Shown in pieces: positions 33,703 through 44,138 of a stretch of DNA of 64,000 nt. Origin of the DNA: Mesoflavibacter sp037029465. Its GTDB lineage: Bacteria; Bacteroidota; Bacteroidia; Flavobacteriales; Flavobacteriaceae. Within the stretch, counting starts at the first letter, position 1; each line of letters opens with the position of its first letter. The notes under the pieces are model-generated. The model searched no databases. It was given only the letters and a program-made list of their open reading frames with translations, and was not told where the DNA came from. The stretch covers positions 339,420-403,419 of the forward strand of contig NZ_JAYMEM010000009.1 in assembly GCF_037029465.1 (NCBI RefSeq), written 5' to 3'. The translations under genes and the position numbers were made by a program.

Positions 33703-34284
33703 ATGATTACTCATATACAAGGTAAATTAGTAGAAAAAAATCCTACAGATGTTGTAATAGATTGCAACGGTGTAGGATATTTGTTAAATATATCACTTCA
33801 TACTTATTCTCAAATACCAGACCAAGAAGCATTAAAACTGTATACACATCTTCAAGTTAGAGAAGATGCACATACGCTTTTTGGATTTGCGTCATTGGCA
33901 GAAAGAGAAGTATTCAGGTTATTAATATCAGTAAGTGGTATTGGTGCAAATACAGCAAGAACGATGTTGTCTTCATTAACTCCAAAACAAATTAGAGAAG
34001 GTATTGCAACAGAAGATGTAGCTTTAATTCAATCTATAAAAGGAATTGGAGCAAAAACAGCACAAAGAGTAATCATAGATCTAAAAGATAAGATTCTTAA
34101 AATCTATGATATAGACGAAGTTTCTGTTAAAGAAAGCAATACAAATAAAGAAGAAGCGTTATCTGCATTAGAAGTTTTAGGTTTTGCTAAAAAGCAAGCC
34201 GAAAAAGTTATAGATAAAATAGTGGCTCAACAACCAGATGCCAACGTAGAAACTATAATAAAACTAGCACTAAAAAATTTATAA
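33703..34284 (+). CDS. ruvA: Holliday junction DNA helicase subunit RuvA
   Basis: The 193-residue protein has the three RuvA domains: an OB-fold start MITHIQGKLVEKNPTDVVID, a tandem helix-hairpin-helix segment (ISVSGIGANTARTMLSSL and SIKGIGAKTAQRVIIDLKDK, about 80-130) and a C-terminal three-helix domain that contacts RuvB. It recognises the Holliday junction for RuvB, encoded at 20319. It is followed after six bases by sprA, a neighbourhood I recall from other gliding flavobacteria. Confidence 0.96.
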   Translation: MITHIQGKLVEKNPTDVVIDCNGVGYLLNISLHTYSQIPDQEALKLYTHLQVREDAHTLFGFASLAEREVFRLLISVSGIGANTARTMLSSLTPKQIREGIATEDVALIQSIKGIGAKTAQRVIIDLKDKILKIYDIDEVSVKESNTNKEEALSALEVLGFAKKQAEKVIDKIVAQQPDANVETIIKLALKNL

Positions 34285-34290
34285 TTTATT

Positions 34291-37200
34291 TTGAATACAG
34301 CTCAACATAGTTTTTATAAATCCACACTAACTAACCTATTTACCACTTTTTTATTATTATTTAGTGTTGTTATTGTAGCTCAAGAAACTCCAGAAACAGA
34401 AACCGATAGTACCAAAACAGGCTTTAATTTAGGACAAATACAAATGCCTAATCCAAGCAGTATTGTTTCAAAATACACTTATGATGCTTTAACAGATAGA
34501 TATATCTATACAGAGTCTGTAGGAGAGTTTAACATAAATTACCCAATAATTTTAACACCACAAGAGTATCAATCTTTAGTAGATAAAGAAAACATGCAAT
34601 CTTATTATAAAGAAAAGATTGATGCTTATGATGGAAAGAAAGAAAACTCTGAAGAAGCTCAAAAAAACCTATTGCCAGAGTTTTATGTAAATTCAGGTTT
34701 TTTTGAAAGCATTTTTGGAGGAAATACTATTGAGTTTATCCCTCAAGGATCTGTAGAAATGGATTTAGGTATCCTTTTTACAAAGCAAGATAACCCTTCA
34801 TTTTCACCAAGAAACAGACGTAACTTTACTTTCGACTTTGACCAACGTATTAGCTTAAGTATGTTGGGTAAAGTAGGGACACGTTTACAAGTAAATGCAA
34901 ATTACGATACACAGTCTACGTTTGATTTTCAAAACGTAATAAAATTAGAATATACACCAACAGAAGACGATATCATTCAAAAAATTGAAGTTGGTAACGT
35001 TAATATGCCTCTAAACAACTCATTAATTTCAGGAGCTCAAAGTTTATTTGGTGTTAAAACGCAACTTAAATTTGGTAAAACAACAATTACAGGTGTGTTT
35101 TCAGATCAAAGATCAGACACAAGATCTGTAGTTGCTCAAGGTGGCGGAACTTTAGATGAATTTGACTTTTTTATTAGAGATTATGATGAAAACCGTCACT
35201 TCTTCTTAGCACAATATTTCCGTAACAACTATGATAAAGCATTAGAAAACTACCCGTTTATTAATAACAATATTCAGATTACAAGAATTGAAGTATGGGT
35301 AACAAACAGAAGTAATCAAACGCAAAATGTACGTAACGTCGTAGCGTTTCAAGATTTAGGAGAAACAGGTGTTATAGGTAATGCTGGTGTAAATGTTTAT
35401 CAAGGTCCAAACGCATTTCCGGATAACGGAAACAACGGTTTAGATCCAACAATTATTGGGCAGCCAATGTCTCAATTAACAGATGCAGTAAGAGATATTG
35501 CTACCGTACAAAACGGAATTTTAATACCTGGTTTTAATGAAGGTTTTGATTTTGCAAAACAAGAAAATACCAGAAAGTTAATAGAAGGACAAGAATATAA
35601 AGTAAACACACAATTAGGATATATTTCTTTAAATCAAAGACTTAATAACGATGAAGTTTTAGCAGTAGCTTATCAATATACTGTTGGTGGGCAAGTATTT
35701 CAAGTAGGAGAATTTGCTAACGATGGTCTTGATGCAACAGATGTTAATACCAACTCTCAAGGTCAAGTAACTAATGTAACTAACAACGCATTAGTTTTAA
35801 AACTTTTAAAAAGTAGTATTACTAGTGTACAGCAGCCAATTTGGGATCTAATGATGAAAAACATTTACGATACCGGAGCTTATCAATTAAGTCAAGAAGA
35901 TTTTAAGCTTAATATTTTTTATAACGAAGCTGCACCACTTAACTATATCACACCAGTAGAAGGTACATCTTTTCCTACTGTAGATTTAGATAATAATCCA
36001 ACAACAGATGATGAGGTTATACAAGAAACTACGCTGCTAAGATTATTCAATTTTGATAAACTAAATTTTAATAATGATCCTCAAATAGGAGGAGACGGAT
36101 TTTTTGATTTTGTATCAGGAATAACTGTAATACCAGAAAACGGTAAAATAGTTTTTACTAAAGTAGAACCGTTTGGACGTTATTTATTCGACTTATTAGA
36201 TGATGATGGTAACCCAGGTGATAATGCTGCAGATTATGAAGCAGATACTTACACTAACCCAAACCAAGAAAAATATGTATATGACTTGTTATATAAAGCA
36301 ACAAAAACAGCTGCTTTAGACGAGTCCGAAAAAAATAAATTCCAAATAAAAGGACGTTACAAATCGTCTGGTGGTGATGGTATCCCGATAGGAGGATTTA
36401 ACGTGCCTAGAGGATCTGTGCGTGTGCAAGCAGGAGGAAGATTATTGGTAGAAGGTGTTGATTATACTGTAAATTATCAATTAGGTCGTGTATATATTAT
36501 TGATGAAGGTTTAAAAGCTTCAAATACACCAATTCAAGTTTCTACAGAAAATAATTCAATTTTTGGTCAGCAAACAAAGCGTTTTACAGGAATAAATGTA
36601 GAGCATCGTTTTAACGAAAACTTTGTGGTTGGTGCAACCTATTTAAATCTTAATGAAAGACCAATAACGCAAAAAGCTAACTACGCAACAGAGCCAATAA
36701 ACAATACAATTTTAGGTTTTAATGGTAACTTTTCTACAGAAGTTCCCTTCTTCACAAGATTAGTTAATAAATTACCAAATATAGATACAGACGCACCATC
36801 TAATTTATCTGTTCGTGGTGATTTTGCATATTTATTACCAGGTGCACCAAAGGGTACAAACTTCAACGGTGAAGCTACTGCTTATATAGATGATTTTGAA
36901 GGAACGCAAAACGGTATTGATTTAAAATCTCCACAAGCATGGGTTTTATCAAGTAGACCTTTAAACTTAAACAATACAACAGCTTTTGACGCTGTTGGTA
37001 TAGAAAACGGTTACGGTAGAGCGATGTTAAACTGGTACTCTATAGATCCAATTTTCTACGGAAGTCAAAGACCAACAGGTATTTCAGATGATGATATGTC
37101 AAGTCTTTACACTAGTCGTGTGTTTATTAACGAACTTTTTCCTCAGCAAGACATTGCTCAAGGACAAACAACAGTTATCAACACTTTAGATTTAGCATAT

Positions 37201-40200
37201 TATCCTGACGAGCGTGGACCATACAACTTTCAACCAGGTTCGGAAAACGGAAGCACGGTTAACCCGGAAGAAAGCTGGGCAGGAATAACTAGACAGATAA
37301 CCTCTACAGATTTTGAACAATCAAATGTTGAATATATCGAGTTTTGGCTTCAGGATCCTTTTCAAGATAATCCATCTAATACTGGAGGAAAGTTATTTAT
37401 AAATCTTGGAAGTATTTCAGAAGATATACTAAAAGATGGTCGCAAGCAATATGAAAATGGATTACCACAAGATGGTAATATTAGTTTACTACAGCAAACA
37501 GCTTATCAATCTGTAGTACCGCAAAACCAAGCATTAATTTATGCGTTTGATACGACAGGAGATGAAAGAACCAATCAAGATGTTGGTTTTGATGGTTATA
37601 ATGATGCTGAAGAAGCGGCTAATTTTCCAGCAGGATTTTCAGGGATTGCAGATCCAGCAAACGATAATTATAATTATTATTTAAATGCAGAAGGCGACTT
37701 ATTTGAGCGTTATAAGCAATATAATGGAGTAGAGGGTAACTCACCAGATTTCTTTAGTGATACAAATAGAGGATCAACAACGCAACCAGATGTTGAAGAT
37801 GTTAACCGTGACAACACTATGAATACGATTGATAGTTACTATCAATATGAAATAGAAATTTCACCAGCAACATTAAACTTAGATAACGAGTTTATTGTTG
37901 ATACTAAAAATGTCAACGGAAACAGTAACCCAAGAGTTTTACCAAACGGAGATACAGCTTACCCTAGATGGTATCAATTTAGAATACCTGTTAGCTCTGG
38001 TGAAGCTGTTAATGGTATAACAGATTTAAGATCTATTAGGTTTACAAGATTATTTTTAAATGGTTTTGAGCAACCAACCGTTTTTAGATTTGGTACTTTA
38101 GACTTAGTAAGAAGTGATTGGAGAAGATTTAGGTTAGCATTAGATGGCGGACCAGTAGATCCAACTTTTGAAGATACAGACTTTAGTGTAGGTGCAGTTA
38201 GTACACAAGAAAATGAAGGAAGTTATGTGTCGCCACCAAGTGTTGTGCCAGAGCAATTAAATAATAACAATACTATTGTTAGACAAAATGAACAATCTTT
38301 AGTGGTTAAAGTATGTGACTTGAAAGCTAAAGATGCTAGAGCGGTATTTAAAAATATTTCAATAGATATGCGTCAGTATAAAAAACTACGTATGTTTATG
38401 CATGCTCGTCAAGGAGAAACACCTGGTTTAGGAGACAATGAAATGGTTGGTTTTATAAGAATGGGTAACGATTTAACCCAAAACTATTACCAAATTGAAA
38501 TCCCATTACAAGTTTATAATGGTGGTGGAGCAGCAGAAGATTATTGGCCTGAAGTAAATGAAATAAACTTAAAATTAGAAGTTTTACAACGTCTTAAAGC
38601 CTTAGCTATTAGTAACCAGACTTTAACAAGTGGTGATGCAACTTTTTATGATGTAGTTGGTGATGATTTAGTTGAAGTTCCTTTCTCTAACCAGTTTGAA
38701 GGTTATGTTTCAGGTCAACATCGTGTGGCAATTAAGGGTAATCCTAACTTTGGAGATATAAGAACCTTAATGGTTGGTGTTAAAAACGCTACCAACAATA
38801 ATTTGTGTGGAGATGTTTGGTTTAATGAGCTAAGATTATCAGATATGAATAATGAAGGTGGTTGGGCAGCAGTAATGAGCGTTGATACTAATTTAGCAGA
38901 TTTTGCAACAGTAAGTGCTACAGGTAGAATGAGCACTTCAGGTTTTGGAGATGTTAACCAAGGACCAAGTGAACGTAGCTTAGAAGATGTAAAACAATAC
39001 GATGTTGTAACAAATGTTAACGTTGGTCAATTATTGCCAAAAAAATGGGGATTACAAATACCATTTAACTACGGTCAAGGTGTAGAGGTTATAACACCAA
39101 AATACGATCAACAATATGAAGATTTAGAACTTCAAACACGTATTGACGAAGCTGCAGATAGTGCAGAAGCAGATCAAATCTTAGAACAATCTGAAGAATA
39201 CACAAAAAGAAAGAGCATTAACTTTATTGGAGTTAAAAAGAATAGAACAGGTGAAGCAAAACCACGTTTTTATGACGTAGAAAATTTAACATTAAACTAC
39301 TCATACAATAAAACAGAACATAGAGATTTCGAAATAAAAAACTCTGTAGACAAACAAGTACGAGCAGGTGTTAACTACGCTTATAATTTTGAACCAAAAG
39401 TTATTGAGCCATTCAAGAAAAACGATTCTTTATTTACAGGAGAATATTGGCAACTATTAAAAGATTTAAATTTCAATTTATTACCTGCAAGTTTTACTGT
39501 AAACACAGATTTAAACCGTCAATACAACCGTCAAAAATTTAGAGATATAGATTTAGGAGGAAACAATATTGGTTTAGAAGAATTATATAGAAGAAACTAT
39601 ACTTTCGATTATCAATACAATATCAATTGGAATTTAACCAAATCGCTTCAGCTTAACTTATCTGCGTCAAACAATAATATTGTTCGTAATTATTTTAAAG
39701 ACAATATTATTAACGGAGAGCCAGATCCAATGTTAGACGTTTGGGATGGTTTCTTTGATTTTGGTGATCCAAACCGTCAACAGCAACAGGTTGGTATAAA
39801 TTACGAAATTCCTTTTAGTAAAATTCCAACACTAAACTTTATAAAAGCTACCTATAGCTACTCAGGGTTATACCAGTGGCAAAAAGGATCTGACCTGTTT
39901 GGTAATTTACTAGCTGATGATGGTAATACATACGATTTAGGAAATTCAATTTCTAACGGTAACACACATAATATTAATTCAACTTTAGATATGAACAAGT
40001 TGTATAAATATTTAGGTATTGCAAAAAAGAGAAGCCCAAGAGGTACCAATAGAGTAAGTAGAACACGTGGCGCGCAACCACCAACAGTTGCAGATAAGGA
40101 AACAAAAGCGAAACCAAAGAAAAAAGGTGATGGTTTTGGAGCTAAATTAGGAAACTTTGGTATCGGAATCTTAACTTCAGTAAAACGTATACAAGCTGTT

Positions 40201-41523
40201 TATAGTGAAACTAACGGGACATATTTACCAGGATATTTACAAACTCCAGGATTTTTAGGAACATCAAAACCAACATTAGGTTATACTTTAGGTAGTCAAA
40301 GAGATGTGCGTGATCTTGCAGCAAGAAATGGATGGTTAACAGTGTTTCCAGATTTTAACCAGCAGTATACATCTAACCAAACTAAACAATTAGATTTATC
40401 AGCTAATTTAGAACCAATAAAAGATTTAAAAATCGATCTAATTGGATTTAGAACTTATGCTGAAAATTACACCGAAAATTACCGTATAGAAAATAATGAG
40501 TATGTGTCTTTAACACCAAATACGTATGGTAATTTTAGTATTTCAGCTTTTACGTTGCCAACAGCATTTGGTAAAAGTGACGAGAATGGTTCTCAAGCAT
40601 TTGACGATTTTAGAGCAAATAGAATTGAAGTAGCTAAACGTTTAGCAACACAAAGAGGAATTGACGTAACCGATCCTGCAAACTTAGACGCAGAAGGTTA
40701 TCCTAAAGGCTTTGGTAAAACAAGTCAGCAAGTATTATTACCAGCTTTTGTAAGTGCTTATACAGGAAGAGGCGCTAACAAAACTCCGTTAGATGCATTA
40801 AGAGATATTCCAATTCCTAACTGGGATTTAAAATATACAGGTTTCATGAAGTTAAATTGGTTTAAAAAACGATTTAAACGTTTTTCTTTAACACATGGTT
40901 ATCGTTCGACTTATACTATTCAACAATTTAGAACAAACTTAGATTACTCACCAATAGATTTCACGGTTGATTATGATTCTCAACCAAACGATGCATTAGA
41001 TCAAGCAGGTAACTATAAAGCTAAAAGCTTATTAAGTGGTGTAACTTTAACAGAAATGTTTAGTCCGTTATTCCGTTTTGATATGGAAATGAAAAACTCT
41101 GTAAGAGTGCTTTTAGAGATGAAAAAAGACCGTATGCTTTCATTAAGTTTTGATAATAATTTAATGACCGAAATTGCAGGAAATGAATATATAGTAGGTT
41201 TAGGATATAGACTTAAAGATGTGCGTATTAAATCTAAATTAGCAGGACCAAGACGATCAATAGTTTCAGATTTAATAATGTCTGCAGACCTTTCAGTAAG
41301 AGATAATAAAACAATAATTAGATACTTAGACGTAGACAATAACCAAATCACAAATGGTCAAACCATTTGGGGATTAAAATACAATGCAGAATACGCGTTT
41401 AGTCGAAATCTAACAGGTATTTTCTATTTTGATTATACCTTCTCAGAATATGCTATTTCAACAGCATTTCCGCAGACAACAATTAGATCTGGTTTAACCC
41501 TAAGATATAATTTCGGAAATTAG
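34291..41523 (+). CDS. sprA: Type IX secretion translocon / gliding protein SprA
   Basis: The 2410-residue protein matches the size of SprA (about 2400 residues), the giant outer-membrane beta-barrel through which type IX substrates pass. It starts at TTG 34291, giving a signal peptide ending VVIVAQ. Recognisable segments are RRNFTFDFDQRISLSMLGKV, LIEGQEYKVNTQLGYI, YIDDFEGTQNGIDL and a final barrel strand TIRSGLTLRYNFGN. A basic linker near residue 1925-1945 (KKKGDGFGAKLGNFG) interrupts the barrel strands. The following gcvH, VanZ-like, tonB and remB genes repeat the order of sprA regions in gliding Flavobacteriia. It predicts that the host secretes proteins by type IX secretion and glides. 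Confidence 0.95.
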   Translation: MNTAQHSFYKSTLTNLFTTFLLLFSVVIVAQETPETETDSTKTGFNLGQIQMPNPSSIVSKYTYDALTDRYIYTESVGEFNINYPIILTPQEYQSLVDKENMQSYYKEKIDAYDGKKENSEEAQKNLLPEFYVNSGFFESIFGGNTIEFIPQGSVEMDLGILFTKQDNPSFSPRNRRNFTFDFDQRISLSMLGKVGTRLQVNANYDTQSTFDFQNVIKLEYTPTEDDIIQKIEVGNVNMPLNNSLISGAQSLFGVKTQLKFGKTTITGVFSDQRSDTRSVVAQGGGTLDEFDFFIRDYDENRHFFLAQYFRNNYDKALENYPFINNNIQITRIEVWVTNRSNQTQNVRNVVAFQDLGETGVIGNAGVNVYQGPNAFPDNGNNGLDPTIIGQPMSQLTDAVRDIATVQNGILIPGFNEGFDFAKQENTRKLIEGQEYKVNTQLGYISLNQRLNNDEVLAVAYQYTVGGQVFQVGEFANDGLDATDVNTNSQGQVTNVTNNALVLKLLKSSITSVQQPIWDLMMKNIYDTGAYQLSQEDFKLNIFYNEAAPLNYITPVEGTSFPTVDLDNNPTTDDEVIQETTLLRLFNFDKLNFNNDPQIGGDGFFDFVSGITVIPENGKIVFTKVEPFGRYLFDLLDDDGNPGDNAADYEADTYTNPNQEKYVYDLLYKATKTAALDESEKNKFQIKGRYKSSGGDGIPIGGFNVPRGSVRVQAGGRLLVEGVDYTVNYQLGRVYIIDEGLKASNTPIQVSTENNSIFGQQTKRFTGINVEHRFNENFVVGATYLNLNERPITQKANYATEPINNTILGFNGNFSTEVPFFTRLVNKLPNIDTDAPSNLSVRGDFAYLLPGAPKGTNFNGEATAYIDDFEGTQNGIDLKSPQAWVLSSRPLNLNNTTAFDAVGIENGYGRAMLNWYSIDPIFYGSQRPTGISDDDMSSLYTSRVFINELFPQQDIAQGQTTVINTLDLAYYPDERGPYNFQPGSENGSTVNPEESWAGITRQITSTDFEQSNVEYIEFWLQDPFQDNPSNTGGKLFINLGSISEDILKDGRKQYENGLPQDGNISLLQQTAYQSVVPQNQALIYAFDTTGDERTNQDVGFDGYNDAEEAANFPAGFSGIADPANDNYNYYLNAEGDLFERYKQYNGVEGNSPDFFSDTNRGSTTQPDVEDVNRDNTMNTIDSYYQYEIEISPATLNLDNEFIVDTKNVNGNSNPRVLPNGDTAYPRWYQFRIPVSSGEAVNGITDLRSIRFTRLFLNGFEQPTVFRFGTLDLVRSDWRRFRLALDGGPVDPTFEDTDFSVGAVSTQENEGSYVSPPSVVPEQLNNNNTIVRQNEQSLVVKVCDLKAKDARAVFKNISIDMRQYKKLRMFMHARQGETPGLGDNEMVGFIRMGNDLTQNYYQIEIPLQVYNGGGAAEDYWPEVNEINLKLEVLQRLKALAISNQTLTSGDATFYDVVGDDLVEVPFSNQFEGYVSGQHRVAIKGNPNFGDIRTLMVGVKNATNNNLCGDVWFNELRLSDMNNEGGWAAVMSVDTNLADFATVSATGRMSTSGFGDVNQGPSERSLEDVKQYDVVTNVNVGQLLPKKWGLQIPFNYGQGVEVITPKYDQQYEDLELQTRIDEAADSAEADQILEQSEEYTKRKSINFIGVKKNRTGEAKPRFYDVENLTLNYSYNKTEHRDFEIKNSVDKQVRAGVNYAYNFEPKVIEPFKKNDSLFTGEYWQLLKDLNFNLLPASFTVNTDLNRQYNRQKFRDIDLGGNNIGLEELYRRNYTFDYQYNINWNLTKSLQLNLSASNNNIVRNYFKDNIINGEPDPMLDVWDGFFDFGDPNRQQQQVGINYEIPFSKIPTLNFIKATYSYSGLYQWQKGSDLFGNLLADDGNTYDLGNSISNGNTHNINSTLDMNKLYKYLGIAKKRSPRGTNRVSRTRGAQPPTVADKETKAKPKKKGDGFGAKLGNFGIGILTSVKRIQAVYSETNGTYLPGYLQTPGFLGTSKPTLGYTLGSQRDVRDLAARNGWLTVFPDFNQQYTSNQTKQLDLSANLEPIKDLKIDLIGFRTYAENYTENYRIENNEYVSLTPNTYGNFSISAFTLPTAFGKSDENGSQAFDDFRANRIEVAKRLATQRGIDVTDPANLDAEGYPKGFGKTSQQVLLPAFVSAYTGRGANKTPLDALRDIPIPNWDLKYTGFMKLNWFKKRFKRFSLTHGYRSTYTIQQFRTNLDYSPIDFTVDYDSQPNDALDQAGNYKAKSLLSGVTLTEMFSPLFRFDMEMKNSVRVLLEMKKDRMLSLSFDNNLMTEIAGNEYIVGLGYRLKDVRIKSKLAGPRRSIVSDLIMSADLSVRDNKTIIRYLDVDNNQITNGQTIWGLKYNAEYAFSRNLTGIFYFDYTFSEYAISTAFPQTTIRSGLTLRYNFGN

Positions 41524-41587
41524 TAATTCTTTATTTGAAATTACTACCCATTTAAATACATTTGTAGCAACTAAAAAAAAATAGAAG

Positions 41588-41968
41588 ATGAATATTCCAG
41601 CAGATTTAAAATACACCAAAGACCACGAATGGGTAAAAATTGAAGGCGACCAAATTACAGTTGGTATTACAGATTTTGCTCAAAGTGAGTTAGGAGATAT
41701 TGTTTACGTTGAAGTAGAAACTTTAGACGAGACTTTAGAAGCAGAAGAAGTTTTTGGAACCGTAGAAGCTGTAAAAACAGTTTCAGATTTATTTTTGCCT
41801 GTTGCAGGAGAAATAGTAGCTTTTAATGAGTCTTTAGAAGACGAGCCAGAAAAAGTAAACACAGACCCTTATGGTGATGGTTGGATGATAAAAGTAAAAG
41901 TTTCAGATGTATCTTCATTAGATAGCTTACTTTCAGCAGACGATTATAAAGCCATAATTGGTGCGTAA
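41588..41968 (+). CDS. gcvH: Glycine cleavage system H protein
   Basis: The 126-residue lipoyl carrier protein shuttles the methylamine group in glycine cleavage. It starts MNIPADLKYTKDHEWVKIEG and has the lipoylation segment FGTVEAVKTVSDLFLPVAG, with the lysine of EAVKTVS (about residue 64) as attachment site. Length and C-terminus (SLLSADDYKAIIGA) are normal. The other glycine cleavage genes are not in the window; gcvH next to sprA is a recurrent flavobacterial linkage. Confidence 0.97.
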   Translation: MNIPADLKYTKDHEWVKIEGDQITVGITDFAQSELGDIVYVEVETLDETLEAEEVFGTVEAVKTVSDLFLPVAGEIVAFNESLEDEPEKVNTDPYGDGWMIKVKVSDVSSLDSLLSADDYKAIIGA

Positions 41969-42326
41969 AATATTACCGTTACTTAGTATAGGATATTCAA
42001 CAGTGCTAACTATTTTAAGTTTGTTGCCACATGTTGGTCCAAAAAATATGCCAAGTAATAGTGATAAAATATTTCATACAATTGCTTACATGTTATTTAC
42101 CTTAGTTTGGTATTTAACTTTTAAGTTAAGTGCTTTTTCAGAAAAAGCTTTACAAAAAGCAGTAGTGCTAGCCATAGTCTTTGGCATAATTATTGAAATA
42201 TTACAACATACATTAACACAGCATCGTGAAGCAGATATTAAAGATGTATTAGCCAATACGATAGGTGCGTTTTTAGCAGTTTTGATTATTAAATTAGCGT
42301 TAAAAATGAAAGTTAAAAACAACTAA
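41961..42326 (+). CDS. VanZ-like small membrane protein
   Basis: A protein of about 121 residues with four predicted helices. The pattern SDKIFHTIAYMLFTLVWYLTF followed later by EILQHTLTQHREADIKDVLAN is the VanZ-like signature (H and D/N residues facing the membrane surface). The GTG at 41961 overlaps the gcvH stop by eight bases, implying translational coupling; TTG 41958 is an alternative. VanZ of enterococci gives low-level teicoplanin resistance, but most VanZ-like proteins have no known role and this one should not be read as a resistance gene. Confidence 0.85.
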   Translation: MRKILPLLSIGYSTVLTILSLLPHVGPKNMPSNSDKIFHTIAYMLFTLVWYLTFKLSAFSEKALQKAVVLAIVFGIIIEILQHTLTQHREADIKDVLANTIGAFLAVLIIKLALKMKVKNN

Positions 42327-42384
42327 TACCTTGTTTTTTTAGGAAATAAATAGTTATTTTAGCATTCAGTAAAAATTACAAAGA

Positions 42385-43101
42385 ATGGAACCAAAGAAAA
42401 ATCCAGAAGCAAATGTAGGTCGTAACAGTAGTCTTTACCTAGCGGTAGGTTTAGCACTAATGATGTTTATATCATATACGGCAATAAACCATAAAACATA
42501 TGATAAGGAAATAATTGATATAGGTCAATTAAACCTTGCAGATGAAGATATTGAAGAAATTCCAATTACTGAAATACAAAATACGCCACCACCGCCACCG
42601 CCACCACCAGCAGCTCCAGAAGTTATCGAAGTTGTTGAAGATGAAGAAGAAGTGGAAGAAACTGTAATCGAATCTACAGAAACTACTCAAGAAGAAGTTA
42701 TTGTTGAGGTAGAAGAAGTAGAAGAAGTAGAAGAGGTGATTGAAGATGTACCATTCTCAATTATTGAAAATGTACCAGTTTTCCCAGGTTGTGAAAGTGG
42801 TAACAATGACGCTAAGAAAAAATGTATGTCTGATAAAATTAACAAGTTTGTACAACGTAATTTTAATACTGACTTAGCTCAAGATTTAGGTTTAGATTCT
42901 GGTATAAAAAGAATTTTCGTATCATTTAAAGTAGATACGCAAGGTAACATTGTAGGAATTAGATCAAGAGCGCCTCACCCAAGATTAGAGCAAGAGGCTG
43001 CAAGAGTAATTCAAAAATTACCAAAAATGAAGCCAGGTAAACAAAGAGGTAAGCCAGTAAACGTACCTTACTCTTTACCAATTACTTTTAGAGTAGAATA
43101 G
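42385..43101 (+). CDS. tonB: TonB-type energy transducer
   Basis: The 238-residue protein has one N-terminal transmembrane helix (about 17-33), a proline run (PPPPPPPPAAP, about 69-79), an acidic E/V-rich spacer (EEVEEVEEV) and a C-terminal TonB domain (about 130-238) ending KPVNVPYSLPITFRVE. Two cysteines flank the start of the domain (VFPGCESG and KKKCMSD). It couples the inner-membrane proton motive force to TonB-dependent receptors. A close paralogue follows at 43212. It is the gene between the VanZ-like gene and remB in the sprA neighbourhood. Confidence 0.93.
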   Translation: MEPKKNPEANVGRNSSLYLAVGLALMMFISYTAINHKTYDKEIIDIGQLNLADEDIEEIPITEIQNTPPPPPPPPAAPEVIEVVEDEEEVEETVIESTETTQEEVIVEVEEVEEVEEVIEDVPFSIIENVPVFPGCESGNNDAKKKCMSDKINKFVQRNFNTDLAQDLGLDSGIKRIFVSFKVDTQGNIVGIRSRAPHPRLEQEAARVIQKLPKMKPGKQRGKPVNVPYSLPITFRVE

Positions 43102-43121
43102 TAAAACAACTATCATAAATT

Positions 43122-43158
43122 AAAAATCCCGTTACAATTGTAGCGGGATTTTTGTTTT
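43122..43158 (+). terminator. Terminator after the first tonB
   Basis: AAAAATCCCG pairs with CGGGATTTTT around a short inner palindrome TACAATTGTA, then T-rich sequence. Confidence 0.88.
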
Positions 43159-43211
43159 TGGTATGTTTATTGTGATGTTTTCATAATATTAACATTTAAA
43201 CTTTATTAATT

Positions 43212-44027
43212 ATGAAAAATCTTAAAAAAGAGCACAATCTCATTCGCCAAAATGAGAAAAGTGTGCAGCATCCACAAAAACATGATGCAAATTTACAAAA
43301 AAACTCGACGTTGTATTTTCAAGTGGGTTTAATTCTTTGCTTATTGGCTGTTTATGGCGCTTTAGAAATGCGTTTCGAATCAACAGATTTAGCTGTTGTC
43401 GAAAATTCTGTAGTACCAGAATTTGAAACATACACGTTAGATCAAAAAAAGTACAAAATCATAAAGGAAGCGGTGAAAGTTGAAGAGCCTGCAAAGAAGC
43501 AACCACAACATGTTGAGGATCCAGAAATTATTGATAATGATGAACCTGATGAATTAGAGTCTACAGATTTTATCTCCGATGTAACAGATCAAACAACAGA
43601 TGTTGATATAAATAAAGTGGATCTTGGAGATATTACTGTTGATGAACCTGAAGATCCTATAGAAGATGTTCCTTTTGTTAGAATAGAACAAGTTCCTGTA
43701 TATCCTGGTTGTGAAAGTGAAACCACTAATGATGGACGTAAAAAATGTCTATCAGAAAAACTTTCAGCATTAGTTAGAAAAAAGTTTGATACAGGATTAG
43801 GAAGTGATTTAGGTTTAAAAGAAGGTATTCAAAAAATCTATGTTAATTTCAGAATAAATAAATCTGGTAATGTTGAAGTGTTACAAACACGTGCACCACA
43901 TAAACTTTTAGAAGACGAAGCTAATCGTGTGGTTAATAAAATACCACAAATGAAACCTGGTAAGCAAGGTGGACAAGAAGTTTCGGTTTTATATACCTTA
44001 CCTATAATATTTCAAGTAAGATATTAA
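43212..44027 (+). CDS. Second TonB-like energy transducer, paralogue of the preceding gene
   Basis: The 271-residue protein has a single transmembrane helix (about residues 35-52, STLYFQVGLILCLLAVYGAL), an acidic periplasmic linker without the proline run, and a C-terminal TonB domain (about 155-271) very similar to that of the upstream gene: PVYPGCESE, KKCLSEKL, GIQKIYVNFRINKSGNVEVL and MKPGKQGGQEVSVLYTLPI. A shorter linker with few prolines suggests a different reach or partner. A tandem duplication followed by linker divergence is the simplest origin. Confidence 0.88.
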   Translation: MKNLKKEHNLIRQNEKSVQHPQKHDANLQKNSTLYFQVGLILCLLAVYGALEMRFESTDLAVVENSVVPEFETYTLDQKKYKIIKEAVKVEEPAKKQPQHVEDPEIIDNDEPDELESTDFISDVTDQTTDVDINKVDLGDITVDEPEDPIEDVPFVRIEQVPVYPGCESETTNDGRKKCLSEKLSALVRKKFDTGLGSDLGLKEGIQKIYVNFRINKSGNVEVLQTRAPHKLLEDEANRVVNKIPQMKPGKQGGQEVSVLYTLPIIFQVRY

Positions 44028-44046
44028 ACAGATACTATCATTTTTT

Positions 44047-44082
44047 AAAAGTCGTTATCGTAATAGATAGCGACTTTTTTTG
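44047..44082 (+). terminator. Terminator after the second tonB
   Basis: AAAAGTCGTTATC pairs with GATAGCGACTTTT (one G-T pair) and is followed by T residues. Confidence 0.85.
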
Positions 44083-44138
44083 TTTAAAGCTGTTTTAAAA
44101 AAAGCCTTATCTTTCAGCAAAATTTAAACCCAAAATAA

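Noticed and set aside
34291..41523. Very long frame suspected of being a fusion or assembly artefact
   Set aside because: The length and motifs match SprA, which is about 2400 residues in gliding flavobacteria.
41961..42326. VanZ-like gene as a glycopeptide-resistance determinant
   Set aside because: VanZ-like folds are widespread in bacteria without van clusters, and the gene is a fixed part of the sprA neighbourhood.
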